A program made the translations under genes and the position numbers. The notes under the pieces were generated by a model. It ran no database searches. It worked only from the letters and a program-made list of their open reading frames with translations, and was not told the DNA's origin. This document shows positions 47,483 to 55,609 of a DNA stretch of 64,000 bases, one piece after another. The stretch's first letter is position 1. Each line of letters opens with the position of its first letter. This stretch comes from Stenotrophomonas raiganjensis (SeqCode) (GTDB lineage Bacteria > Pseudomonadota > Gammaproteobacteria > Xanthomonadales > Xanthomonadaceae), in assembly GCF_030658505.1 (NCBI RefSeq), contig NZ_JAUTXR010000173.1, positions 62,001 through 126,000 of the forward strand. The letters are read 5' to 3'.

Positions 47483-49423
47483 ATGCCGCATCCCACCCGC
47501 GCCCTGGCCGCCGCCATCGCCGCGTTGTTCCTGTTCAGCGCCGTGCCGTCGGCCGAAGCAGCGAAGAAGAAGGCCAGCCGCCCTGCCGCCGCGCAGACCC
47601 GACAGGCGGCCAAGCCCAAAGCGAGGCCCGCCCGCGCCACCGCGCCGGCCCGTGGCAGTTCGGCGCGCCGCGCCGCGCCGCGCCCGGTCGCACCAGCCCG
47701 GGCCGTACCCAAGCAGGTGCAGCTGGAGCGCCTGTACGACGAATACTGGGATGCCTCGATGCGGTTGAACCCGCTGCAGGCCACGTTCCAGGGCGAACCG
47801 CGCTACAACGACCAGCTGCCCAATATCCTGTCGGCCGCCTGGCGCCAGCAGTCGCACGACTTCACCACGCAATGGCTGGGCAAAGTCGAAAAACTCGGCA
47901 GCGACGGCCTGCAGGGCCAGGACCTGCTCAGCTACGAAATCTTCGTGCGCGATGCACGCGCTTCACTGGCCGCCGAGCGTTACCCGAGCTGGATGATGCC
48001 GATCAGCCAGTACTACAACATCGGCAGCATCATGGCGATCCTCGGCTCCGGTGCGGGCGCGCAGCCATTCAACACCGTGCAGGACTACGACACCTGGTCA
48101 CGCCGTTCGCTCGGCATTCCCGAGCTGTTCGACCAGGCCATCGACAACATGCGCCAGGGCATGAAGGCCGGCGTGGTGCAGCCGCGCGACCTGATGGAGA
48201 AGGTGCTGCCGCAGTTGGATGCGGTCATCAAGCCGACCGCTGAAGAGAGCATCTTCTGGTCGCCGATCCGTACCATGCCGAACACCATCGCGGCCGACGA
48301 CAAGGCCCGCATCAGTGCCGAGTACAAGCGCATGATCGAACTGCGCATCATGCCGGCCTACCGCGCCCTGCGTGGCTTCATCGCCACCGAATACCTGCCC
48401 GCCACGCGGGCCAGCAGCGGCCTCGGCGCGCTGCCCGATGGCCAGGCCTGGTACGCCAACCTGATCGTGCAGACCTCGGCCAGCGACCAGACTGCCGCGC
48501 AGCTGCACGCACTGGGCGAACAGCGCGTGCAGGAACTGCAGGCGCAGATCGCCGCGGTGATGAAGGATGCCAGGCTGCGCGGCACGCCGAGCAAGCTGCT
48601 GCGCAGCATGCGCAATGATCGCCAGTTCCAGTACGGCGACGCCAACGCGCTGATCAACCGCTATCGCCAGGTGCAGCAGCAGGTCAACGCACGCCTGCCG
48701 CAGGTACTGGATACGCTGCCAACGTCCGCGCTGGAAGTGCGCGCGGTGGAACCGGAGCGTGCGCTGACCGCCGCCGCAGCAGCCTACCAGCCGTCGCCGG
48801 CCGGCCAGCCGGGCGTGCTGTACGTGAACACCCGCGCCCTGCCCAGCCGCAAACGCTGGAACGTGCCAGTGCAGTACCTGCATGAAGCGATCCCCGGCCA
48901 CCACGTGCAGCTGGGCCTGCAGCAGGAACTGGCCAAGCTGCCGCGCTTCCGCCGCCTGGGCGGGGACCTCGCCTTCGTCGAAGGCTGGGGCCTGTACGCG
49001 GAAACGCTGGGCGAGAACCTGGGCATCTACACCGATCCCTACGACCGCATCGGCTACCTGTACTCGCGCCTGCTGCGCGCCGCCCGCGTGGTGGCCGATA
49101 CCGGCGTGAACGCACAGGGCTGGAGCAAGCAGCAGGCCGTCACCTACCTGCAGAAGACCGTGGACATGAGCAGCGACGACGCCAATGCGGAAGTCGAGCG
49201 GATCATGGCCCAGCCAGGCCAGGCGCTGTCCAACGTCGCCGGCCTGACCACCATTGTCGCCCTGCGCGACAAGGCCAAGGCCCGCCAAGGCGCGGCCTTC
49301 GACCTGCGCCGGTTCCATGCAGAACTGCTGAAGGACGGCTCGATGCCGCTGGACGTGCTGGACCGCAAGATGGAGCGCTGGATGGCGCAGCCGGCCAGCG
49401 CTACACCCTCGCCTTCACCCTGA
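47483..49423 (+). CDS. DUF885 family secreted hydrolase
   Basis: 646 residues. A signal peptide (ALAAAIAALFLFSAVPSAEA) precedes a 50-residue Lys/Ala/Arg/Pro linker (rich in KPKARP and ARG), which is unusual, then the all-helical DUF885 domain. The family motif HEAIPGHHVQLG (near residue 470) is a metalloprotease-type HExxxH-like site and FVEGWGLYAE contains the third ligand candidate. DUF885 members resemble carboxypeptidases and are presumed to be zinc enzymes; the substrate is unknown. A serine hydrolase gene follows 16 bases later. Confidence 0.88.
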   Translation: MPHPTRALAAAIAALFLFSAVPSAEAAKKKASRPAAAQTRQAAKPKARPARATAPARGSSARRAAPRPVAPARAVPKQVQLERLYDEYWDASMRLNPLQATFQGEPRYNDQLPNILSAAWRQQSHDFTTQWLGKVEKLGSDGLQGQDLLSYEIFVRDARASLAAERYPSWMMPISQYYNIGSIMAILGSGAGAQPFNTVQDYDTWSRRSLGIPELFDQAIDNMRQGMKAGVVQPRDLMEKVLPQLDAVIKPTAEESIFWSPIRTMPNTIAADDKARISAEYKRMIELRIMPAYRALRGFIATEYLPATRASSGLGALPDGQAWYANLIVQTSASDQTAAQLHALGEQRVQELQAQIAAVMKDARLRGTPSKLLRSMRNDRQFQYGDANALINRYRQVQQQVNARLPQVLDTLPTSALEVRAVEPERALTAAAAAYQPSPAGQPGVLYVNTRALPSRKRWNVPVQYLHEAIPGHHVQLGLQQELAKLPRFRRLGGDLAFVEGWGLYAETLGENLGIYTDPYDRIGYLYSRLLRAARVVADTGVNAQGWSKQQAVTYLQKTVDMSSDDANAEVERIMAQPGQALSNVAGLTTIVALRDKAKARQGAAFDLRRFHAELLKDGSMPLDVLDRKMERWMAQPASATPSPSP

Positions 49424-49439
49424 CCCTTCCGGAGCCGCC

Positions 49440-50510
49440 ATGCGCCCTGCCGTCGCCCTGTTCGCCGCAGCGCTGGGCCTGCTGCCACTGGCGAGCTCCG
49501 CCGCTCCGGTGTTGACCCCACCGGATGCGGGCATCGACGGCCTGATGCAGGCCTACGACGGGCAGGTTCCTGGCGCCGCGGTGCTGGTACTGCACGACGG
49601 GCAACCGGTATTCCGTCGTGGCTATGGCCTGGCGGTCATGGAAGACGGCACCGTGGTCACCCCGGCCAGCAATTTCCGGCTGGCCTCGGTCAGCAAGCAG
49701 TTCACCGCTGCGGCGGTGCTGCTGCTGGTGGAAGACGGTCGGCTCGGGCTGGACCAGCCGGCCCGGCGCTGGCTGCCGGAACTGCCTCCGGCTGCGGCGG
49801 CCATCACGATCCGCCAGCTGCTGACGCATACCAGCGGCCTGCTCGACTACGAAGACCTGATGGACCCGGCCGACGGCGGCCAGGTGCATGACGCGGACGT
49901 GCTGACCCTGCTGTCGCGCCAGGACCGGCTGAACTTCGCAGCCGGCACGCAGTACCACTACAGCAACAGCGGCTATGCCCTGCTGGCACTGATCGTCGGC
50001 CGCGCCTCCGGCCAGGATTTCGCAGCCTTCCTGCAGCAGCGCATCTTCCGCCCACTGGGCATGGTCCACACCGTGGCCCACCAGGACGGTGTCGATACCA
50101 TCGCCGCACGCGCCTATGGCTACAGCCGGATCGAGGGCCGCTGGCAGCGCACCGACCAGAGCACCACCAGCGCGGTACTCGGCGATGGCGGCATCTATTC
50201 CTCGCTGGACGATCTCGCCCGCTGGGACGCAGCGCTGTATGACGACCGCCTGCTGTCGAAGGCCTCTCGCCGCGCGATGTTCAGCCCGGCCACGGCCACA
50301 CCCGAACCGGATGTGCCGCACTACGGCTTCGGCTGGCGCCTGAATGGCCCCGTGCAATGGCACAGCGGCGAGAGCATCGGTTTCCGCAACGTGATCGTGC
50401 GCCATCCGGAAAAACACCTGACCGTGATCGTGCTGACCAACCGCAACGACCCCGAACCCTATCCGCTGGCGCAGAAGATCGCCCAGCGCTGGCTGGACAC
50501 CCTGCAATGA
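49440..50510 (+). CDS. Serine hydrolase of the class C beta-lactamase family
   Basis: 356 residues with a signal peptide (ALFAAALGLLPLASSAA). The penicillin-binding fold shows SVSK (nucleophile Ser83, Lys86), YSN (near residue 180) and a C-terminal HSGES in place of KTG. Relatives include esterases, D-peptidases and beta-lactamase-like proteins; nothing here shows antibiotic hydrolysis. Sits between the DUF885 gene and a VOC-domain gene, which it overlaps by four bases. Confidence 0.9.
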   Translation: MRPAVALFAAALGLLPLASSAAPVLTPPDAGIDGLMQAYDGQVPGAAVLVLHDGQPVFRRGYGLAVMEDGTVVTPASNFRLASVSKQFTAAAVLLLVEDGRLGLDQPARRWLPELPPAAAAITIRQLLTHTSGLLDYEDLMDPADGGQVHDADVLTLLSRQDRLNFAAGTQYHYSNSGYALLALIVGRASGQDFAAFLQQRIFRPLGMVHTVAHQDGVDTIAARAYGYSRIEGRWQRTDQSTTSAVLGDGGIYSSLDDLARWDAALYDDRLLSKASRRAMFSPATATPEPDVPHYGFGWRLNGPVQWHSGESIGFRNVIVRHPEKHLTVIVLTNRNDPEPYPLAQKIAQRWLDTLQ

Positions 50511-50911
50511 GCGATGACGCTTCGGCCCTGCTGGGCATCCACCACGCCGCACTGATCTGCAGCGACTACGCGCGTTCGAAGGACTTCTACGTGCGGATCC
50601 TCGGCCTGCGCGTATTGGCCGAGAACCACCGCGCCGCGCGCGACTCCTGGAAGCTGGACCTCGCGCTGCCCGATGGCAGCCAGCTGGAACTGTTCTCCTT
50701 CCCCGCGCCGCCGCCCCGTCCCAGCCGCCCGGAGGCCCAGGGCCTGCGCCACCTCGCGTTCCGGGTCGCTGCGCTGGAGCCGTTCATCGAGCGCCTGGCC
50801 AGCCACGGCGTGGACTGCGAGCCGATCCGCGTGGACGAATACACCGGCGCCCGCTTCACCTTCTTTGCCGATCCGGATGGCCTGCCGCTGGAGCTGTACG
50901 AAGCCGGTTGA
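50507..50911 (+). CDS. VOC family protein (glyoxalase-like)
   Basis: 134 residues. Two beta-alpha-beta-beta-beta units of the VOC fold carry the metal ligands: His in IHHAALIC, Glu in QLELFSF, His in LRHLAFRV and Glu in LELYEAG. All four are present, so a metal enzyme of the glyoxalase I type (YaeR/gloA2 branch) is likely. The start ATG overlaps the beta-lactamase-fold gene stop (ATGA). No methylglyoxal detoxification genes are adjacent. Confidence 0.9.
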   Translation: MSDDASALLGIHHAALICSDYARSKDFYVRILGLRVLAENHRAARDSWKLDLALPDGSQLELFSFPAPPPRPSRPEAQGLRHLAFRVAALEPFIERLASHGVDCEPIRVDEYTGARFTFFADPDGLPLELYEAG

Positions 50912-50931
50912 GCGTTTTTCAGTCGTGATGC

Positions 50932-50974
50932 ATCCATGCATGGCATGGATCTACGTGTCGACCAAGGTCGACAC
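50932..50974. repeat. Two short inverted repeats after the VOC gene
   Basis: ATCCATG/CATGGAT (50932-50950) and a perfect nine-base GTGTCGACC-AA-GGTCGACAC (50955-50974). They directly precede composite repeat copy 3, so the 370-base gap before the DUF2147 gene is largely repeat. Confidence 0.75.
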
Positions 50975-50976
50975 CC

Positions 50977-51199
50977 ACCAAGAGCAAGCCGTTCCATTCC
51001 AGCAGATCGCAGGACTCTGTCGAAGGTGGGGTGGGTCCGGTTGCGGGGGCGTGAGCCGCATGGATGCGGCGACCGAGCTTACAGGGACGTACTTGCAGCG
51101 GCCCCCGCAACCGGACCCACCCCGCCATCCCACGGAATGGCCGCTTTTGCCGTTGCCGTTGCCGTTGCATCTGCGGGTGCAGGGCGCAGCCCTGCAAAG
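50977..51199 (+). repeat. Composite structured repeat, copy 3
   Basis: A 26-bp outer stem (51025-51050 with 51101-51126, one G-T pair) encloses the inner hairpin GCCGCAT-GG-ATGCGGC (51055-51070). A period-6 tract (GCTTTT, three GCCGTT, GCATCT, GCGGGT; 51143-51178) and the palindrome GCAGGGC/GCCCTGC end the element. Compared with copy 2 two base pairs of the inner stem are swapped but still pair. Confidence 0.8.
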
Positions 51200-51281
51200 C
51201 CCCCCTTCCCCATACCCCGCCGAATGGGTATACAGTCGACCCGTACCGGCACCGTGCCGGAATGAACCCTGGGAGGGGACC

Positions 51282-51725
51282 ATGCGCAACACCTTCAAGA
51301 CCCTGCTGCTGGCACTGCCGCTGTGCCTGGCCGCGCTTTCGGCGCAGGCCGCCGATGGCGCCGCAGGCCGCTGGAAGACCATCGACGACAAGACCGGCAA
51401 GGTGAAGTCGATCGTCGAGATCACCGAGGCCGCCAACGGCACGCTGACCGGCAAGGTGGTCGACATCCTGCACTCGGACAAGGGCCCGAACCCGGTCTGC
51501 GACGGCTGTGAAGGTGCCAACAGGAACAAGCCGGTGAAGGGCATGACCATTCTCTGGAACCTGAAGGCCGATGGCGCCAACAAGTGGTCCGGCGGCACCA
51601 TCCTCGACCCGGCCAACGGCAAGACCTACAAGTCGAAGATGGAACTGCAGCCCGGCGGCACCAGGCTGGACGTGTCCGGCTGCATCGCCTTCATCTGCCG
51701 CGCGCAGACCTGGCAGCGCGAATAA
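51282..51725 (+). CDS. DUF2147 family periplasmic protein
   Basis: 147 residues. A signal peptide (TLLLALPLCLAALSAQA) with AQA cleavage precedes the DUF2147 beta barrel: GRWKTIDDKTGKVKSIVEI, the Cys pair in CDGCEG, MTILWNLK and LDPANGKTYKSKMEL. Function is unknown; members resemble lipocalins. The ATG at 51282 has GGGAGGGGAC directly upstream, which settles the start. It is preceded by the repeat region, so its promoter must lie in or after the repeat. Confidence 0.88.
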   Translation: MRNTFKTLLLALPLCLAALSAQAADGAAGRWKTIDDKTGKVKSIVEITEAANGTLTGKVVDILHSDKGPNPVCDGCEGANRNKPVKGMTILWNLKADGANKWSGGTILDPANGKTYKSKMELQPGGTRLDVSGCIAFICRAQTWQRE

Positions 51726-51827
51726 GCGCCCTGGCCCCCGCTTCATCCCCGTGACCCGGCCCCGGCCGGGTCACCTCGTTGCGGGCATGCGATACTCTGC
51801 GGTTCCCCTCGGCTTCACCCCGCGACC

Positions 51828-53909
51828 ATGACCCGTACCGCGCTCGTCACCACCGCCCTGCCCTACGCCAACGGCCCGCTGCACCTGGGCCATCTGGTCG
51901 GCTACATCCAGGCCGACATCTGGGTGCGTGCGCGGCGAATGAGCGGCGGCAAGGCCTGGTTCGTCTGCGCCGACGACACCCACGGCACGCCGATCATGCT
52001 GGCCGCGGAAAAGGCCGGGGTCACCCCGGAAACCTTCATCGCCAACATCCAGGCCAGTCACGAACGTGACTTCGCCGCGTTCGGCGTGGCCTTCGACCAC
52101 TACGACTCGACCAACTCGGCGGCCAACAAGGCACTGACCGAGCAGTTCTACCTGAAGCTCGAAGCCGCCGGCCACATCAGCCGCCGTTCGGTCGCGCAGT
52201 TCTACGATCCGGCCAAGGGCATGTTCCTGCCCGACCGCTACGTCAAGGGCATCTGCCCGAACTGCGGCAGCCCCGACCAGTACGGCGACAACTGCGAAGT
52301 CTGCGGCGCGACCTACGCACCGACCGACCTGAAGGAGCCGCGTTCGGTCATCTCCGGTGCCACGCCGGAAATGCGCGATTCGGAGCACTTCTTCTTCGAG
52401 GTGGGCCACTTCGATGCGTTCCTGCGCGAATGGCTGGCCGGCGATGTCGCCCTGCCGGGCGTGAAGGCCAAGCTGGGCGAGTGGCTCAATGCCGAAGGTG
52501 GCCTGCGTGCGTGGGACATCTCGCGCGATGCGCCGTACTTCGGCTTCCAGATTCCCGGCCAGCCGGGCAAGTACTTCTACGTCTGGCTGGACGCGCCGAT
52601 CGGCTACCTGTCCAGCTTCCAGACCCTGTGCGGAAGGATCGGCGAAGACTTCGAAGCGCACCTGCGCGCCGGCACCGCCACCGAACTGCACCACTTCATC
52701 GGCAAGGACATCGTCAACTTCCACGGCCTGTTCTGGCCGGCGGTGCTGCACGGTACCGGCCACCGCGCGCCAACCCGCCTGCACGTCAACGGCTACCTGA
52801 CCGTGGACGGTGCCAAGATGAGCAAGTCGCGCGGCACCTTCGTGATGGCGCGTACCTTCCTCGATGCCGGCCTGGAGCCGGAAGCGCTGCGCTACTACTA
52901 CGCCGCCAAGTCCGGCGGTGGCGTCGACGATCTCGACCTGAACCTGGGCGACTTCATCGCCCGCGTCAACGCCGACCTGGTCGGCAAGTTCGTCAACCTG
53001 GCCAGCCGCTGCGCCGGCTTCATCAGCAAGCGCTTCGACGGCCAGCTGGCCGCGCAGCTGCCCGACGCGGCGCAGTACCAGCGCTTCGTCGATGGGCTGG
53101 CGCCGATCCGTGAAGCCTACGAGCGCAACGACCCGGCTGCGGCGATCCGCTTGACCATGACCCTGGCCGACGAAGCCAACCGCTACATCGACGACGTCAA
53201 GCCGTGGGTCATCGCCAAGCAGGAAGGCGCCGATGCGCAGCTGCAGGCCGTGTGCAGCCAGGGCCTGAACCTGTTCCGCGTGCTGGTCACCGCATTGAAG
53301 CCGGTGCTGCCGGCCACCGCCGCGCAGGCCGAGGCCTTCCTGGCCGCGCCGGTGAACGACTGGACCGAACTGGCGCAGCCGCTGCTTGGCCACCGCATCA
53401 CTGACTACACCCCGCTGTTCACCCGTATCGACCCGAAGAAGATTGACGCCATGATCGACGCCTCCAAGGACACCCTGCAGCCGGCCGCCGCTGCCGCTCC
53501 CGCCGCCAAGACCGAAGCGGCCAAGCCGGCCTCACCGGCACCGGCCAAGGACGAAGCCAAGGGCGCTGACGCTCCGGCCTACATCGGCATCGACGATTTC
53601 GCCAAGCTCGACCTGCGCATCGGCAAGGTGCTGGTGTGCGAGTTCGTGGAGGGTTCGGACAAGCTGCTGCGCTTCGAACTGGACGCCGGCGAGCTGGGCA
53701 AGCGCCAGATCTTCTCCGGCATCCGTGGCAGCTACGGCGAACCGGAGAAGCTGGTCGGCCGCAGCGTGGTGTTCATCGCCAACCTGGCCCCGCGCAAGAT
53801 GCGCTTCGGCCTGAGCGAAGGCATGATCCTGTCGGCCGGTTTCGACGGCGGCGCACTGGCGCTGCTGGACGCCGACAGCGGCGCACAGCCGGGCATGCCG
53901 GTCCGCTGA
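51828..53909 (+). CDS. metG: Methionyl-tRNA synthetase
   Basis: 693 residues. MetRS charges initiator and elongator tRNA-Met. The HIGH motif is PLHLGHLVGY (near residue 18) and KMSKS is KMSKSRGTFV (near residue 330). The zinc-binding knuckles are CPNCGSPDQYGDNCEVC, typical of the long form. After an Ala/Lys/Pro linker (about 550-585) an EMAP-type tRNA-binding domain (residues 590-693, DLRIGKVLVCEFVEGSDK) follows. The same family length as in Pseudomonas. A HAD phosphatase follows 78 bases later. Confidence 0.97.
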   Translation: MTRTALVTTALPYANGPLHLGHLVGYIQADIWVRARRMSGGKAWFVCADDTHGTPIMLAAEKAGVTPETFIANIQASHERDFAAFGVAFDHYDSTNSAANKALTEQFYLKLEAAGHISRRSVAQFYDPAKGMFLPDRYVKGICPNCGSPDQYGDNCEVCGATYAPTDLKEPRSVISGATPEMRDSEHFFFEVGHFDAFLREWLAGDVALPGVKAKLGEWLNAEGGLRAWDISRDAPYFGFQIPGQPGKYFYVWLDAPIGYLSSFQTLCGRIGEDFEAHLRAGTATELHHFIGKDIVNFHGLFWPAVLHGTGHRAPTRLHVNGYLTVDGAKMSKSRGTFVMARTFLDAGLEPEALRYYYAAKSGGGVDDLDLNLGDFIARVNADLVGKFVNLASRCAGFISKRFDGQLAAQLPDAAQYQRFVDGLAPIREAYERNDPAAAIRLTMTLADEANRYIDDVKPWVIAKQEGADAQLQAVCSQGLNLFRVLVTALKPVLPATAAQAEAFLAAPVNDWTELAQPLLGHRITDYTPLFTRIDPKKIDAMIDASKDTLQPAAAAAPAAKTEAAKPASPAPAKDEAKGADAPAYIGIDDFAKLDLRIGKVLVCEFVEGSDKLLRFELDAGELGKRQIFSGIRGSYGEPEKLVGRSVVFIANLAPRKMRFGLSEGMILSAGFDGGALALLDADSGAQPGMPVR

Positions 53910-53987
53910 TGCCCGCAGCGGGCGTGGTTGCGGCCACGCCCGCTGGCAGCACCGGCCACCGGAGGCAACGCGATGGGAGGCAACGGA

Positions 53988-54578
53988 ATGGAACTGGCGC
54001 TGTTCGACTTCGACCACACCGTGACCACCTGCGATACCTACGGCCGTTTCCTGCGCCGCGTCGCCACCGCCGAACAGCTGGCACAGGCGTGGTGGAAAGT
54101 CGGGCCGTGGCTGATCGCGTACAAACTGAAGCTCATCTCGGCCGAACGCATCCGTGCACGCGTCACCCGCCTGACCTTCAGCGACCGCCACAGCGATGAC
54201 ATCGCCATGCTGGCGGCCGGCTTCTCGCGTGAGTTCCTGCCCGACGTGGTGCGCCCGGAAATGCTGGAGCAGATCCGCTGGCACAAGGAACAGCAGCACA
54301 CCGTGGTGATCGTGTCCGGCTCGCTGGACCTGTACCTGCGGCCATGGTGCGAGCAGCTGGGCCTGCAGTTGATCTGCAACCGGCTGGAGAGCCAGGACGG
54401 CCGCCTCACAGGCCGTTACGCCGGTGGCGACTGTGGCCCGCGCAAGGTCGAGCACATCCGTCGCCAGTTCGATCTGTCGCGTTACGTGCGCATCCATGCC
54501 TACGGTGACAGTTCCGAAGACAAGCCGATGCTGGCGCTGGCCCACGAGCGCTGGTTCCGCGGCAAACCCCTGAAGTAA
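53988..54578 (+). CDS. HAD-IB family phosphatase
   Basis: 196 residues. The HAD motifs are all present: ALFDFDHTVTTCDT (motif I, nucleophile Asp in DFDHT), VIVSGSLDLY (motif II), and YGDSSEDKPML (motif IV) with a Lys in PRKVEHIR. The cap is the small helical type of the SerB-like IB branch. GGGAGG stands seven bases before the ATG at 53988, which fixes the start over an ATG 15 bases upstream. Substrate unknown. It lies between metG and the RnfB-like gene, 24 bases from the latter. Confidence 0.9.
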   Translation: MELALFDFDHTVTTCDTYGRFLRRVATAEQLAQAWWKVGPWLIAYKLKLISAERIRARVTRLTFSDRHSDDIAMLAAGFSREFLPDVVRPEMLEQIRWHKEQQHTVVIVSGSLDLYLRPWCEQLGLQLICNRLESQDGRLTGRYAGGDCGPRKVEHIRRQFDLSRYVRIHAYGDSSEDKPMLALAHERWFRGKPLK

Positions 54579-54602
54579 CCCAACGCGCAGCCTTCGCCAC
54601 GC

Positions 54603-55055
54603 ATGAGCCTGATCCCGCCCCTGACCGAACGCCTCGACCGCCTGCTGCCGCAGACCCAATGCGGGCAATGCGGCTACGACGGATGCCGCCCGTATGCGCA
54701 GGCGATGGCGCGTGGCGAGGCGGGCGTCGACCACTGCCCGCCCGGTGGCGACGCCGGTGCACGCGCGCTGGCCCAGGTGTTGGGCGTACCGGCAATTCCC
54801 TTCGATCGTTCGCGCGGCGCGCACAAGGCGCCGCAGGTGGCGTTGATCGTGGAAGCCGACTGCATCGGCTGCACCAAGTGCATCCAGGCCTGCCCGGTGG
54901 ACGCCATCGTCGGCGGTGCCAAGTACATGCACACGGTGATCGCCGGTCTGTGCACCGGCTGCGAGCTGTGCATTCCACCGTGCCCGGTGGACTGCATCGA
55001 GTTGGTGCCCCTGCAGCCGGAGTCAGATCCCTTTTCCAACGGAAATGGGATCTGA
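54603..55055 (+). CDS. RnfB-like iron-sulfur protein
   Basis: 150 residues. An N-terminal 4Fe-4S domain of the RnfB type ([15 protein letters not shown], then a further Cys in DHCPPGG) is followed by two ferredoxin-type CxxCxxCxxxCP motifs ([15 protein letters not shown] and [15 protein letters not shown]), so up to three 4Fe-4S clusters. It lacks the N-terminal membrane helix of complex-bound RnfB, and no other rnf genes are nearby, so it is likely a soluble electron carrier. The last ten or so residues ([11 protein letters not shown]) and the stop codon are encoded by a palindromic repeat at 55022-55056; the native C-terminus may end earlier. Confidence 0.88.
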   Translation: MSLIPPLTERLDRLLPQTQCGQCGYDGCRPYAQAMARGEAGVDHCPPGGDAGARALAQVLGVPAIPFDRSRGAHKAPQVALIVEADCIGCTKCIQACPVDAIVGGAKYMHTVIAGLCTGCELCIPPCPVDCIELVPLQPESDPFSNGNGI

Positions 55056-55056
55056 C
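55022..55056. repeat. Palindrome GTCAGAT...ATCTGAC, copy B
   Basis: Sixteen-base arms (55022-55037 and 55041-55056) around AAC, one mismatch. Same family as 11923-11957. The arms code for the C-terminal residues of the RnfB-like protein and the right arm contains its TGA stop. Confidence 0.85.
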
Positions 55057-55068
55057 CCCGTACAAGGG

Positions 55069-55416
55069 TTACGGCACCGCTGCAGTCACCACGATCTCGA
55101 CCTTCCAGTCGGCGTGGGCCAGCTTGGCCTCGACCGTGGCACGTGCCGGGGTCGCGCCTTCAACCACCCACTCGTCCCACGCCTTGTTCATGCCGTCGAA
55201 GTCGGCCATGTCGGCCAGGAACACTTCGGCGCGTAGCACGTGCTGGCGATCACTGGCCACCAGCGCCAGCAGCTTGTCGATCTCTGCCAGCACCTGCCGG
55301 GTCTGGCCGGTGATGTCCTGGCTGGTGTCTTCCGGAATCTGGCCGGAGAGGTAGGCGACCTTGTTGTACACGGTCATTTCGGACATGCGCGGTCCGACGT
55401 CGTAACGCTCCATCAT
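55069..55416 (-). CDS. RidA family protein
   Basis: 115 residues. The RidA fold is shown by VAYLSGQIPEDTSQDITGQTRQVLAEI and the C-terminal ATPARATVEAKLAH, whose Arg is the catalytic residue for hydrolysing 2-aminoacrylate and related enamines. RidA proteins protect PLP enzymes from these reactive intermediates. The sequence is closer to the RidA 2-7 type subgroups than to E. coli RidA itself. A start three bases downstream (the second Met) is equally possible. Convergent with the RnfB-like gene with 13 bases between stop codons. Confidence 0.88.
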   Translation of the reverse strand: MMERYDVGPRMSEMTVYNKVAYLSGQIPEDTSQDITGQTRQVLAEIDKLLALVASDRQHVLRAEVFLADMADFDGMNKAWDEWVVEGATPARATVEAKLAHADWKVEIVVTAAVP

Positions 55417-55609
55417 GGGCGTGGCTCCTGCGGGTGATCAGGCCTGCATTGTCCTCCAATCCGGTCAATGGTGGGTGCATGGGCAACCTTCGCGCAGCAT
55501 CACTACCCGGCTCCGACACGCCTGCTGGTCAAATGGCGGCGACAGGCGCACGATGCGCCACGCCCCGCGTTGACACCGCCCTCGCCCTCCCTGACGCACG
55601 CTTGCGCCG

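Noticed and set aside
49440..50510. Antibiotic-inactivating AmpC beta-lactamase
   Set aside because: The fold is shared, but the KTG position reads HSG and the gene sits with a DUF885 hydrolase and a VOC protein, without an ampR-like regulator; an esterase or peptidase is as likely.
54603..55055. A complete rnf electron-transport complex
   Set aside because: Only an RnfB-like soluble protein is present; no rnfA, C, D, G or E gene lies on either side.
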